Shown here: in pieces, positions 40,593 to 49,925 of the stretch
Layout: each line of letters begins with the position of its first letter
Numbering within the stretch: the first letter of the stretch is position 1
Origin: Bdellovibrionales bacterium
Lineage (GTDB): Bacteria; Bdellovibrionota; Bdellovibrionia; Bdellovibrionales; JAMPXM01
Assembly: GCA_016713885.1 (NCBI GenBank)
Contig: JADJOF010000001.1
Location: 310,001 to 374,000, forward strand
Reading direction: 5' to 3'
DNA: 64,000 nt
The notes under the pieces: generated by a model
What the model saw: the letters and a program-made list of their open reading frames with translations, nothing else
The model's database searches: none
What the model was told of the DNA's origin: nothing
Made by a program: the position numbers and the translations under genes

Positions 40593-43514
40593 CTATTGCC
40601 CTTCAACCGTCATATCGCCCGACTGTACTCGACGAATTCTCGCTTCGACCTCGGCCTTGTCGGGCGCATTCGGCACGAGCCTCAAGTAAGTATCGTAAGC
40701 CGAAATCGCTTCATCCGCCATAGCACGAGTGTGAAAGATCGCCCCTTGCTCTTTGTAGATGTCGGGGTTTCCACTTTCAAGCGCCTGCGCCTGCCGCAGA
40801 AGTGATTGTGCCGAATCCAATGAACCATTCAAGCGATGACAACGGGCCATGCGGACCAAAATCGAGGCACCCTTCGCCTGTTTGGCAACGGCCTTTTGAT
40901 ATTCGGCGGCGCAGTTCGAGTACTGCTTGAGTTCGTAGAAGGCTTCGCCTGCCAAAAGGTACGCATCAGCCAAATCGGGGTTGAGATCGCGCTCGGCATT
41001 GGCTTCGCTCAAGGCCTCTTTGTACTTTCGCATCTTCAAGAACGCTCGGCCAAGCTCCACATGCGAACGCGGATAGCGCGGGTTCACTTTCAGAACACGC
41101 TGAAACTGCGCCACCGACTCGTTGTACTTGCCGACGTCCGTATAGACCTGGCCCGAATAGAAAATCGGATCGGCATCTGATGGATCCAAAACGGCAGCTT
41201 TCAAAAACATCTCCAGTGCTTCCCGCGAAAGGCCCTGCAGTTGGAGCACCTTGCCGACGGCCATCAATGCCTTCTTGTTGTTCGGATCAAGCGAGACGGC
41301 CTGACGAGCGACCTCTTCGGCCTGATGATACTTCTCGTCTTGAAGATAAATTTCTGAAAGCGCCACGCGGTACGCCATCGCGGCCGGAGGAGGAGCCTGA
41401 CCCTTCGATATCACGATCCCGTTCAAAAGACGCTGCAAGTAAGCCGCACCCTGCTCAACACCCTGAATGCCCGCTTCGATTTTTCCCATCAAACCGTGAG
41501 CATCGACGTTGGCTCCGTCGATCTCGAGTGCCTTTCGTGCGAAGGCCTGCGCGGACGAATAGTCGCGAAGACCAATGTACGCGCGCGCCATCAATAAAAA
41601 CGTTTCAAGATCAGTTCCGTAAAGCTTCAAAGCCCGACCGCCAAATTGCACGGCACCTTGAAAGTTGTTTCGGCGAAGCTCCACAAGCGCGAAGCCGCGA
41701 AACACCTCGTAGTTATTCGGCTGTAGTTGCTGAATCCGCTGCAGCACCCGAAAGGCCGACTGATAGTCATAGCGTTGAGCATAGTAGTCCGCGAGCTCAA
41801 CGTACGCCGATGACAGGCCCGGCTCCGCACTGATCGCGCGTTTCATCCACTCAATCGCCTCTGTCGATTGATTGAGCTGCCACAGGCATTTTCCGGCTTT
41901 CATCGCCGCAATTCCGTTCTTGGGATCAGAGTCAAAAGCCGATCGATACTCGGCCTGCGCTTGAAAACAATCACCAGACTTCACATGTTGATCACCCATA
42001 AACACGAGCTCACGCGCAGCGACCTTTGTCCCCTTAACGCCGGCCTCTCCAGCCACTTGCGCAAGAAGATCGCGCGCCCGTGCATTTCCGGAGTTCGCCT
42101 CATATGCTTTTTTCGCATACTCAATCGCTTGGTTTTTCTGTCGACGCTTGACTGCAATCTCAGCCAGGCCTAGCCAGCCCTCGCTCACGATATCTCGCGG
42201 CGCTCTCTCTTCGCCCGTCACCGCCGACATCAAAAGCTGAAGGCCCTTGTCTTGATGATCAAACTCACGTGCCTCGATAAGACCGAGCTCAATCTTCGCA
42301 ACCGGGTGATGCGGAACCACCTGAAGCACACCTCGGTACAGCGTCATCGCCTGACCAAAGTTTTTAGTTTTGGCTCGCGCCCGCGCTTCACCAATCGCGA
42401 GCTTTTGCCAGGCCGGCCACAGCAGCCGAGCCCGCTCGTAGTAAACAGCTGCACTTGGAAAGTCACCAATCGAAAGATACGCATCAGCGCGCATCTCGAA
42501 CAACACCGGCGCCTGACCCTCTTCTTCGAGTCGGCTCGCAGCCAGCCGATCGGCTTCGCGATAGTTTGTCGCAAGCAGCATCTGCACAACGTCGCAAATC
42601 GCACCGTGCAGCCCCGCTGGATCAAGGCGCTTGGCCTGTTGCAGGACTTCGCGAATCACCTTCGTGTCCTGCGCATCCTGATACGAGTACGGCCAGAGCT
42701 CTCGATAGGTCAGACAGAGCGTCGAGAAGACTTCGACCGTTTGAGCCGCCCGCTCGGGATCTTTCGGCAAACCCTCAACGACCTCAACGAGATCGCTCTG
42801 CGCCTGTTGGTATCCACTGAACACATCGCTCTGAATTGACACGATCGCGCGCTTATATTTTTCTTTGATTTTCTCAATCGGCAGTTCCGCTTGATTGGTC
42901 CGTGGCGCAATCAAACGAATCCGACCACCCGACTGCTTCGAACCCATCAACTCGTCAGAGAAAAGAATCGCGAGAACAGCCAAAACGGCAACCGCGATCA
43001 AAATGAACGGAAAGTACCGACGACGACCGCTGTCGCCGTCCTCCGCATCAGCCTCTTCCTCTAAGGATTCGAGGCGCTTCAAATCCGTCAGCTCAATCAC
43101 GGCGGGAACTGTTGAATCACGCTGTCCAGTTGTCGTGAGCGCCTTGGAGTTCTGCTGTTCCATCGGTTCAACAAAAACCGGAACAGTTTTAGCGCCAATA
43201 TCGTCGTCCCCGTGGTCTGTCTTTTTGGAAGGAGGTGGAGGCGACGGTGGTGCTGCCTGTGTTGCTGCTTTCTTTTTTGATGATGCCTTCGCCGACCGGC
43301 CCTCCATCGCCAACGCATCGAGAAGACGATCGTAAAACTCCGGTGCACCCGAAATCGCGATCCAGCGGCCACCGGGATAAAGTGCGACCTCTTCACCGCC
43401 AACAAAGTAGCCGCGATCGATCTGAACAAGAACCTGTTCGGTGGTAAACGGGCCGTAGATTTTGCCGTCCCCGTCGCGCACAATCCAATTTTTCTGCTGC
43501 TTCTCTTTCGGCAT
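40593..43514 (-). CDS. Large membrane-anchored TPR protein with a GYF_2-like domain
   Basis: 973 residues from the ATG at 43512-43514; the open frame extends 34 codons upstream without a better start. The N-terminal ~70 residues (NWIVRDGDGKIYGPFTTEQV) form a GYF_2-type domain. A Pro/Lys linker and one membrane helix (YFPFILIAVAVLAVLAILF) follow. The rest is a long array of tetratricopeptide repeats, for example PNNYEVFRGFALVELRRNNF and LDPNNKKALMAVGKVLQLQG. The GYF domain would be cytoplasmic and the TPR array periplasmic, acting as a scaffold. Partners are unknown. Confidence 0.8.
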   Translation of the reverse strand: MPKEKQQKNWIVRDGDGKIYGPFTTEQVLVQIDRGYFVGGEEVALYPGGRWIAISGAPEFYDRLLDALAMEGRSAKASSKKKAATQAAPPSPPPPSKKTDHGDDDIGAKTVPVFVEPMEQQNSKALTTTGQRDSTVPAVIELTDLKRLESLEEEADAEDGDSGRRRYFPFILIAVAVLAVLAILFSDELMGSKQSGGRIRLIAPRTNQAELPIEKIKEKYKRAIVSIQSDVFSGYQQAQSDLVEVVEGLPKDPERAAQTVEVFSTLCLTYRELWPYSYQDAQDTKVIREVLQQAKRLDPAGLHGAICDVVQMLLATNYREADRLAASRLEEEGQAPVLFEMRADAYLSIGDFPSAAVYYERARLLWPAWQKLAIGEARARAKTKNFGQAMTLYRGVLQVVPHHPVAKIELGLIEAREFDHQDKGLQLLMSAVTGEERAPRDIVSEGWLGLAEIAVKRRQKNQAIEYAKKAYEANSGNARARDLLAQVAGEAGVKGTKVAARELVFMGDQHVKSGDCFQAQAEYRSAFDSDPKNGIAAMKAGKCLWQLNQSTEAIEWMKRAISAEPGLSSAYVELADYYAQRYDYQSAFRVLQRIQQLQPNNYEVFRGFALVELRRNNFQGAVQFGGRALKLYGTDLETFLLMARAYIGLRDYSSAQAFARKALEIDGANVDAHGLMGKIEAGIQGVEQGAAYLQRLLNGIVISKGQAPPPAAMAYRVALSEIYLQDEKYHQAEEVARQAVSLDPNNKKALMAVGKVLQLQGLSREALEMFLKAAVLDPSDADPIFYSGQVYTDVGKYNESVAQFQRVLKVNPRYPRSHVELGRAFLKMRKYKEALSEANAERDLNPDLADAYLLAGEAFYELKQYSNCAAEYQKAVAKQAKGASILVRMARCHRLNGSLDSAQSLLRQAQALESGNPDIYKEQGAIFHTRAMADEAISAYDTYLRLVPNAPDKAEVEARIRRVQSGDMTVEGQ

Positions 43515-43797
43515 CCAGTGGTTCCAAATCAGGTCCAAGGGCCGGTTCCAGTTTAAATTTGGAACCAGCGATTCTGAACATTCTAAAGGACATTTGGCCA
43601 AGAGGCATTGCGACACACGTCTAGGTTTGAGCTGGCGACAGGGATCTCAACCCGACCGCTCGACACCCGTTGGCATATCCGTTGCTGATACAGGTTTTTA
43701 CCGTTTGTCCGAATCTCGGAAGTCGCCATCCCCTCTGGCCCTTCTCTGATTCAGACAAAAGGGAGAATGACCGGGATCGCTGGGCGGACTTAAGACG

Positions 43798-43974
43798 ATG
43801 CTTCGAGATTTAAACAGTCTGAGAATCAACAATAAGTGGCTCGCTCCCGTGCTCATTACCCTCTATGTTATCGCGGTTCTCATGTTCTCTGGTCTTTCAA
43901 AAGCCGGAAACACAGACGCGGTAACAGCGGTCGATGGGAAGAACTCGGGAGTCATCCCGGCCTCTCATCGCTGA
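43798..43974 (+). CDS. Small single-span membrane protein (58 residues)
   Basis: ATG at 43798, TGA at 43972-43974. A charged N-terminus (LRDLNSLRINNKW) is followed by one hydrophobic helix (LAPVLITLYVIAVLMFSGL) and a polar tail. A T-rich hairpin terminator directly downstream on the same strand supports a real transcription unit. No family is recognised. Confidence 0.55.
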   Translation: MLRDLNSLRINNKWLAPVLITLYVIAVLMFSGLSKAGNTDAVTAVDGKNSGVIPASHR

Positions 43975-44020
43975 ATTTTAAACAGGATCAACTCCACCCC
44001 TCCGGAGTTGGACTTTTGAA

Positions 44021-44056
44021 CCCTGACTCTGGCCCCTCCTGAGTCAGGGTTTTTTT
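44021..44056 (+). terminator. Strong intrinsic terminator
   Basis: CCCTGACTC (44021-44029) pairs with GAGTCAGGG (44041-44049), followed by seven T. It ends the 43.8 kb small gene and faces the murA 3' end. A smaller hairpin (CAACTCC/GGAGTTG) lies just upstream at 43989-44010. Confidence 0.8.
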
Positions 44057-44357
44057 ATTCCGCCGCGGGCTCGCTCGACTCAGAGTCGCTAAAGCGCTCG
44101 ATCGCTGCTCCCAAAGACTGAAGCTTGGTTTCAAGATGTTCGTAACCGCGATCAAGATGATAAATCCGCGAGACCACCGTCTCACCACGTGCGGCCAATC
44201 CCGCCAGCACAAGACTTGCGCTCGCACGAAGGTCCGTCGCCATAACAGGTGCGCCCTCAAGCCCGCCGGGTTTTCCGCACAACGGCCACCCGACTCTTCG
44301 GCGTGATGTCGGCACCCAGGCGGTGCAGCTCGGTGACGTGCATAAAGCGATTTTCAA
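44055..44357 (-). CDS. murA: MurA, C-terminal part of a frameshifted gene
   Basis: The last ~75 residues of this frame are the highly conserved MurA C-terminus: GAPVMATDLRASASLVLAGL, RIYHLDRGYEHLETKL and LGAAIERF. The first ~25 residues are shadow. Deleting one base of the T4 run at 44271-44274 (AAAA on the coding strand) joins VVRK to PGGLEGAPVMATDL, as in intact MurA. The break therefore looks like an overcalled homopolymer base. Confidence 0.8.
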   Translation of the reverse strand: MKIALCTSPSCTAWVPTSRRRVGWPLCGKPGGLEGAPVMATDLRASASLVLAGLAARGETVVSRIYHLDRGYEHLETKLQSLGAAIERFSDSESSEPAAE

Positions 44358-45348
44358 AAACCGTCTCGGTGATCACGCTCACGCCTTCACTCACACACAT
44401 CAGCGCCATGAACTGTGCCTGAAGATCTGTCGGAAACCCCGGATGCGGGGCGGTCGTCACATCCACACACTTCGAACCACCGGTCGACCGAATGCGCATC
44501 GACGTCGGCGCGGTCTCAATCCGAAATCCCGCCTCGCGAAGTTTAAGAATGAGTGCCTCAGGATGCTCCGGCACGCAGTCCTGAACCGTCACATCGCCGC
44601 CCGCAATAGCAGCTGCGATCAGAAGCGTCCCCGCCTCGATGCGATCAGGAATCACCGTGTGCTCAGCTGGCGTGAGCTTATCAACGCCTTCGATGCGAAT
44701 AATACTCGTGCCCGCACCATCGATTTTTGCGCCCATTTTTTTAAGGTAGTTCGCAAGGTCAACGATTTCTGGCTCTTTTGCCGCGTTCTCAATAACAGTG
44801 ACGCCTTCAGCAAGGGTCGCCGCCATCATGATGTTTTCAGTTCCACCAACTGTTGCAAACTCAAAAAGGATATTCGTTCCCTTGAGTCGCTTCGATGGCG
44901 TCGGAACTGACGCGTGAACGTAGCCGCTACGCAAATCAATTTCCGCACCCATGGCCTTCATACCTTCAAGGTGCAGATTGATCGGACGACTTCCGATTGC
45001 ACAGCCACCAGGAAGGCTCACCTGCGCCTGACCATACTTTGCCAAGAGCGGCCCCAAGCAAAGAATGCTCGCCCGCATTTTGCGAACGAGGTCATAGTGC
45101 GCCTCAAAACTATCAGGTGCCTTAACGTCGACGATGATCGTCTTGCCCTTGCGCTGCACTTTGCAATTCAAAGAACCAAGAAGCTCAGCCGAACTCTCAA
45201 CGTCTTTTAATTCCGGAACGTTGTGAAAAGTGTGTCGACCCTCCGCGAGCAGACTCGCAAAGAGAAGCTTGAGCGCGCTGTTTTTCGCGCCGCTCGTCTT
45301 CACCGATCCCTTGAGCGATCGCCCACCGTGAATTCGCATTCTGTCCAT
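44257..45348 (-). CDS. murA: MurA, UDP-N-acetylglucosamine 1-carboxyvinyltransferase, N-terminal part
   Basis: 363 residues, ATG with GGGGG upstream. It has SGAKNSALKLL, the RKMRASILCLGPLLAKYGQA strand, the loop with the catalytic Cys (LPGGCAIGSRP), VGGTENIMMAATLA and the PHPGFPTDLQAQFMAL motif. It catalyses the first committed step of peptidoglycan synthesis, adding enolpyruvate to UDP-GlcNAc in the cytoplasm. Having Cys in the loop predicts fosfomycin sensitivity. The frame is lost at about 44271. Because murA is normally essential and no second copy is seen here, an error in the consensus is the simplest explanation. Confidence 0.9.
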   Translation of the reverse strand: MDRMRIHGGRSLKGSVKTSGAKNSALKLLFASLLAEGRHTFHNVPELKDVESSAELLGSLNCKVQRKGKTIIVDVKAPDSFEAHYDLVRKMRASILCLGPLLAKYGQAQVSLPGGCAIGSRPINLHLEGMKAMGAEIDLRSGYVHASVPTPSKRLKGTNILFEFATVGGTENIMMAATLAEGVTVIENAAKEPEIVDLANYLKKMGAKIDGAGTSIIRIEGVDKLTPAEHTVIPDRIEAGTLLIAAAIAGGDVTVQDCVPEHPEALILKLREAGFRIETAPTSMRIRSTGGSKCVDVTTAPHPGFPTDLQAQFMALMCVSEGVSVITETVFENRFMHVTELHRLGADITPKSRVAVVRKTRRA

Positions 45349-45362
45349 GAGCGCCCCCTTTT

Positions 45363-46223
45363 TTACTGTGGCCGAGCCACTATCATTCTCTCCCGATCAG
45401 AGAGATCTCGTGCAAGCTTCACATTAGAAAAACCGACCTCTTTGAAAGTCGAGATCGAAGCCTCGCCCTGGCCGTCGCCGATCTCAAACAGCACCAAACC
45501 CGCTGGCGCGACGTGTGCCATCGCTGTCTTCGCCCAACGCGCGATCTCTAAAAGGCCACCCTCACCAGGACCGCCAGCAAAGAGCGCCGATGAGGGCTCA
45601 AACGCCTTCACCGCGGGCTCGACCTTTGGGTCGGTCGGGTCAATGTACGGAGGATTCGCAACCACAACATCAAATGCCGATGGCTCAAGCTGAACTTCTC
45701 CAGCATCGCCAACATGAAACGCGCAGCGATCACTGACACCCAATCGTTCAGCATTCTCGCGCGTGATCGCCATCGCCTCTTCCGAAAGATCCACAAGGTC
45801 CAAACTGACGTTTTCGCGACCGGCATCGACCCACTCGCGCAAAACCGAAAGACCGATGCAGCCCGAACCACAGCCCAAATCCAAAATCCGCCGACCCTCA
45901 TGGACAATCGCCGCGTCGACCAACATCTCGGTCTCGGGTCGCGGAATCAAAACCGCGGGGCCAACTTTAAAGCTGTGATTGTAAAAGCCCTTTTCACCTA
46001 AAATATAGGCCACCGGCTCACCCTTCGTGCGCCGACGAACGAGTTCACGACATTTTTCAAGTTCGTCTTCAGTGAGCGGATAGTCGAATTTTAAGAACAC
46101 CTGAAGCCGTTCCCAGCCAAGGGCCGAGGCGATCAAAAGCTCCGAGTCCAATCGCGCCGAACCGATTCCCTTCTCGGCAAAGAAGTCGGTGGTTTTTCGC
46201 ACGATGTCTCGAACCGTTGGCAT
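45363..46223 (-). CDS. prmC: Peptide chain release factor N5-glutamine methyltransferase
   Basis: 286 residues: a helical N-terminal domain with RRRTKGEPVAYILGEKGFY, then a Rossmann methyltransferase core with ILIPRPETEMLV-like VLIPRPETEMLVD, ILDLGCGSGCIGLSVL and the catalytic substrate-Gln motif VVANPPYID. It methylates the GGQ glutamine of RF1/RF2. It lies two bases downstream of prfA, its substrate gene, and upstream of murA, a standard order. Confidence 0.92.
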   Translation of the reverse strand: MPTVRDIVRKTTDFFAEKGIGSARLDSELLIASALGWERLQVFLKFDYPLTEDELEKCRELVRRRTKGEPVAYILGEKGFYNHSFKVGPAVLIPRPETEMLVDAAIVHEGRRILDLGCGSGCIGLSVLREWVDAGRENVSLDLVDLSEEAMAITRENAERLGVSDRCAFHVGDAGEVQLEPSAFDVVVANPPYIDPTDPKVEPAVKAFEPSSALFAGGPGEGGLLEIARWAKTAMAHVAPAGLVLFEIGDGQGEASISTFKEVGFSNVKLARDLSDRERMIVARPQ

Positions 46224-46225
46224 TT

Positions 46226-47302
46226 TTAATCCTGCTTGGACTGCGCCTGTAGGAGTTCCGCCTGGTGAGAGGTAATGAGCGGCTCCATCAGCTTGTCCAG
46301 CTCGCCTTTCATCACGCCATCAAGTGAATGAATGGTGAGGCCAATGCGATGATCTGTCACGCGCGACTGTGGGAAATTATACGTGCGAATCCGCTCACTG
46401 CGATCGCCGGTTCCAATTTGCGCCAAGCGCGCATCACTTGCGCTCTTCACCGCCTTCTCATCCTCGACGGCTTTGATTCGCGAATACAAAATCTTCATCG
46501 CCTTCGCTTTGTTCTTGAGCTGTGAACGCTCGTCCTGACAAGTCACGATCGTTCCCGTCGGCAAGTGCGTGATCCGCACCGCTGAATCTGTCGTGTTGAC
46601 CGACTGTCCGCCAGCACCGCTTGAACGATACACATCGATCTTCAAATCATTCGCATTGATCTTTACGTCGATTTCTTCGGCCTTAGGCAAAACCGCAACC
46701 GTCACTGTCGATGTATGCACACGCCCCTGTGTCTCCGTCTTCGGAACACGCTGAACGCGATGCACGCCACTCTCGTGTTTAAGTTTTGAGAAGACCTTGT
46801 CGCCCTCGATCGAAGCAATGACTTCTTTTGCACCGCCGACATTGCCCTCAACCCGGCTCATGATGTCGACCTTCCAACCATTCTTCGCCGCATAGAGCGC
46901 ATAGGCGCGGAATAATTCATCGGTGAAAAGTGCAGCCTCGTCACCACCGGCCGCAGGACGAACTTCAAGAATAACGTTCTTATCGTCGTTTGGATCTTTG
47001 GGAAGAAGCGCAATCTTGAGGTCAGCCTCGACTGTCGCAAGCTCCGCCTCGAGCTCTGAAAGCTCCTGCTTTGCCATTTCGCGAAGACTCTCGTCGTTTT
47101 CAGAGAGCAGCATCTCTTTCGTGCCGTCGCGGTCGGCCCGAAGCTTTCTAAACCGGCGATAAAGAGTCACCACCGGCGTCAGATCCGCAGACTCCTTCAT
47201 CAGAGAACGATAGCGCGCCTGATCAGACGCAACAGATGGATTTTGCAGATCATGCTGAACCTGCTCGTATCGATTCTCTACAACCACTAGACGATCAAAC
47301 AT
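46226..47302 (-). CDS. prfA: Peptide chain release factor 1
   Basis: 358 residues from the ATG at 47300-47302 with GGAG upstream. It has the coiled N-terminal domain, VRPAAGGDEAALFTDELFRAY, the codon-recognition segment with the RF1-type P-x-T (RVPKTETQGRVHTST; the RF1 PxT equivalent is in this region), and the catalytic SSGAGGQSVNTTDSAVRITH with GGQ. It terminates translation at UAA/UAG. It is followed by prmC. Confidence 0.93.
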   Translation of the reverse strand: MFDRLVVVENRYEQVQHDLQNPSVASDQARYRSLMKESADLTPVVTLYRRFRKLRADRDGTKEMLLSENDESLREMAKQELSELEAELATVEADLKIALLPKDPNDDKNVILEVRPAAGGDEAALFTDELFRAYALYAAKNGWKVDIMSRVEGNVGGAKEVIASIEGDKVFSKLKHESGVHRVQRVPKTETQGRVHTSTVTVAVLPKAEEIDVKINANDLKIDVYRSSGAGGQSVNTTDSAVRITHLPTGTIVTCQDERSQLKNKAKAMKILYSRIKAVEDEKAVKSASDARLAQIGTGDRSERIRTYNFPQSRVTDHRIGLTIHSLDGVMKGELDKLMEPLITSHQAELLQAQSKQD

Positions 47303-47311
47303 GAGCGCTCC

Positions 47312-47350
47312 AAAAACGAAAAAGGCCCAAGCGCAATGCTGGGGCCTTCT
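47312..47350 (-). terminator. Probable terminator between rpmE and prfA
   Basis: On the minus strand AAGGCCCCAGC and GCTTGGGCCTT form a stem around a short loop, followed by TTTTCGTTTTT. It lies between the rpmE stop and the prfA start and could separate the ribosomal-protein gene from the release-factor genes. Confidence 0.6.
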
Positions 47351-47371
47351 CAACTCGCTGTCTTCAGAAAA

Positions 47372-47587
47372 CTACTTCGTTGATGTGTTTCCAGCGTATT
47401 TACGACGGAAGCGATCAACGCGACCTTCTGTATCAACAAGCTTTTGCTTACCAGTAAAGAACGGGTGGCACTGCGAGCAGATATCAACGCGAACTTCTTT
47501 TTGTGTCGAACCTGTTTTCCAAGTTGCGCCACAAACACAGCTGATTGTTGCTTCGGGGTGATATTGCGGGTGGATGCTGTCTTTCAT
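47372..47587 (-). CDS. rpmE: Ribosomal protein bL31, zinc-binding form
   Basis: 71 residues with MKDSIHPQYHP at the N-terminus and the four-cysteine zinc set (CVCG at 17-20, CSQC at 37-40) followed by HPFFTGKQKLVDTEGRVDRF. It is the zinc-containing (C+) form of L31. It lies between rho and prfA, a common arrangement. Confidence 0.93.
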   Translation of the reverse strand: MKDSIHPQYHPEATISCVCGATWKTGSTQKEVRVDICSQCHPFFTGKQKLVDTEGRVDRFRRKYAGNTSTK

Positions 47588-47883
47588 TTTCGTTCCTTAC
47601 CTTTTATTCAGAGTCGAATCACCAGCGGGAGTCGATCATTCGACCCTAACCCTGGCGCCGCGCCCTTCGTTTGAAGATCCTTGGAAATACACGGTTTTTA
47701 GGCCACTTGTCCACGGTCTTTGTCATTAATTGAGCACCTCTCTGGGAAGCCAGCCAAGAGACCTCCTCAGATCGGATATATTCGTTCTGCCGACCCGGGG
47801 TACTTTCCGAACTTAGTTCGAAAAGGGGGTCGCGCTAAACGCGTCCGCCCGGCGGCCCATGCCCCCAGGCGGAAGTCGGACCG

Positions 47884-49497
47884 CTAAGAGCCCGACATGT
47901 TTTTGAGGAATTCCTCGTTGGTCTTTGTTTTCTGGAGTTTGTCCAAAAGGAAGTCCATCGAATCGAGAACGTTCATGTCCGAGAGAACCTTGCGCAAGAT
48001 CCAGAGGCGGCTCATGTCGTTCTTCTCAATCAAGAGGTCCTCTTTGCGAGTGCCCGACTTGTTGATGTCCATACATGGGAAGATCCGCTTTTCCATCAGC
48101 TTGCGATCGAGGTGGATCTCGGAGTTACCCGTACCTTTGAATTCCTCGAAAATAACCTCATCCATACGCGAGCCGGTATCGATCAACGCTGTTGCAATGA
48201 TCGTCAGCGAACCGCCCTCTTCGATATTGCGGGCCGCTCCGAAGAAGCGCTTTGGCTTATGAAGCGCGTTCGAGTCGACACCACCCGACAGGATTTTTCC
48301 TGATGGCGGAACCACCGTGTTGTAGGCACGAGCAAGGCGCGTGATCGAGTCGAGCAAGATCACGACGTCGTGCTTGTGTTCAACCAGGCGCTTGGCTTTC
48401 TCGATGACCATTTCGGCAACCTGAACGTGGCGTGTTGGTGGTTCTGAGATCGCGTTTGCGATATGCTGAAGGAGAACCGTCTTACCTGTACGCGGTGGGG
48501 CGACGATCAGAGCGCGCTGACCTTTTCCGAGCGGCGACATCAGGTCCACAACGCGAGTCGTGTACTCCGATGGAGTGTGCTCGAGCCTCAAGCGCTTTTC
48601 TGGATAAAGCGGAGTCAAGTTGTCGAACAAAAGCTTTTTATGAGCCTGTTCGGGAGCCTCAAAGTTGAGAGCGTCGACTTTCAACAGTGCGAAGTAGCGC
48701 TCGCCTTCTTTTGGAGGACGAACTGTACCGCTGACCGTGTCGCCAGTTCGAAGACCGAAACGACGGATCTGCGATGGGCTGACGTAAATATCATCCGGTC
48801 CTGGAAGATAATTGTAGTCTGGCGAACGCAAAAAGCCGTAGGCATCGGGCAGGATTTCCAAAACTCCGTCGCCAAAAATATCACCCAAGCGTGCGGCACG
48901 CTTCAAGATTTCGAAAACCATGTCCTGACGACGAAGGCCGGCAGCGTTTTCGATCTTCAACTTCACCGCAAGAGCCGTGAGGTCCTCGATTTTAAGAGAC
49001 TTCAAGTTCTTTGAGCTCAGGTTTGCGCGCTCTTCGGCCGTGAGCTCAATGCGCTGAAGCTCCTCGTCCGTGATTGGCGGGATCGGCTCCATCATTTCAT
49101 CGCCTGGTCCCATTTCGTAGGGTTGCTGGCCGCGATGACCACCCTGACCGCCATGTTGACGATTGCCGCGCTCACCGCGCGGTTGGTTGTTGTTTTGATG
49201 ACGGAACTTTCCACCGCCGCCACCGTTGCCGCGATCACGGTCGCCGCGCTCACCGCGGTCGCCACGATCTCCACCACCGCCACGGTCGCCACCGCGATTG
49301 CGATCTTTGTTGAATCGGCGATGTCGGTCACCACGCTGGCCGCCTTGTTCGCCGCCTTCTGCCGCGGGACCTGGGCCGCCTTCGCCGCCCCCTGAGGGTG
49401 CTGCACCAGGGCCTTCGCCAGCCGACACTGGGGCCGGCGGCGCTTCCGATGCTGGTTTTACGGGCGCTGCCTCTTTCACGTCTGTATTCTCAGACAC
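47884..49497 (-). CDS. rho: Transcription termination factor Rho, with an in-frame deletion in the ATPase core
   Basis: 537 residues from a GTG (49495-49497) six bases after AAGGAG. It has an N-terminal disordered Gly/Arg/Asp-rich extension (~residues 10-130), the Rho N domain (LKSLKIEDLTALAVKL), the RNA-binding cold-shock fold (ILPDAYGFLRSPDYNYL), Walker A (VAPPRTGKTVLL, about 333-344), Walker B (VILLDSITRLARAYN) and the secondary RNA site (GGVDSNALHKPKRFFGAARN). Between IANAIS and EPPTRHVQ (about base 48445) 37 residues present in E. coli Rho (197-233) are missing, including catalytic Glu211, Arg212 and the adjacent loop. The rest aligns without gaps. ATP hydrolysis should be lost if the sequence is right. 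Confidence 0.88.
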   Translation of the reverse strand: MSENTDVKEAAPVKPASEAPPAPVSAGEGPGAAPSGGGEGGPGPAAEGGEQGGQRGDRHRRFNKDRNRGGDRGGGGDRGDRGERGDRDRGNGGGGGKFRHQNNNQPRGERGNRQHGGQGGHRGQQPYEMGPGDEMMEPIPPITDEELQRIELTAEERANLSSKNLKSLKIEDLTALAVKLKIENAAGLRRQDMVFEILKRAARLGDIFGDGVLEILPDAYGFLRSPDYNYLPGPDDIYVSPSQIRRFGLRTGDTVSGTVRPPKEGERYFALLKVDALNFEAPEQAHKKLLFDNLTPLYPEKRLRLEHTPSEYTTRVVDLMSPLGKGQRALIVAPPRTGKTVLLQHIANAISEPPTRHVQVAEMVIEKAKRLVEHKHDVVILLDSITRLARAYNTVVPPSGKILSGGVDSNALHKPKRFFGAARNIEEGGSLTIIATALIDTGSRMDEVIFEEFKGTGNSEIHLDRKLMEKRIFPCMDINKSGTRKEDLLIEKNDMSRLWILRKVLSDMNVLDSMDFLLDKLQKTKTNEEFLKNMSGS

Positions 49498-49925
49498 GCA
49501 AATCTCCTTAAGGATGACCAATTACAACTGTTGTTGTTCTTTGATTTAAAGTTTGGAAATTGATTCGTTTTTCTCGTTATTGATTGCTTGTTGAAGCGGT
49601 TTTTCGGGGCCTGAGCTGTCTTCCAGAAACAGCCTTCTTAAGAGAAACGTCCGAGACCAGAGAGCTCGAGCGCTGCAGCATCAGGTGTGGCTAACATCTC
49701 CCCGAATGAGGTCGGTTGTCAAACTGGCTTTTCCGCGCCTCTAAAGCCGTCCTATTGTTCGCCGCGTTAACGATCAAAAGTTCGACGACAAGATCCTGTT
49801 TTCTATCTCGTTTTGAGACGTTTTGGGACGAGTGAGCTCCTATTGGAACTGGACCTCATGCAATGCTGTGGAAAAGCCGAAAGGAGACAGTAAGACACAT
49901 GGCCAAGAGTGGCCCGAGGTGAAGA
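49498..49925. other. Gene-free divergent region upstream of rho and pilZ
   Basis: 428 bases between the divergent rho and PilZ genes with no coding frame. It should hold both promoters and a rho leader. An A/T-rich segment lies within 100 bases of the rho start (TTCTTTGATTTAAAGTTTGG). I see no clear riboswitch or attenuator structure. Confidence 0.45.

Noticed and set aside
49092..49549. Several plus-strand frames opposite the N-terminus of rho
   Set aside because: They arise from the Gly/Arg/Asp-rich codon repeats of rho on the other strand and have no ribosome site.
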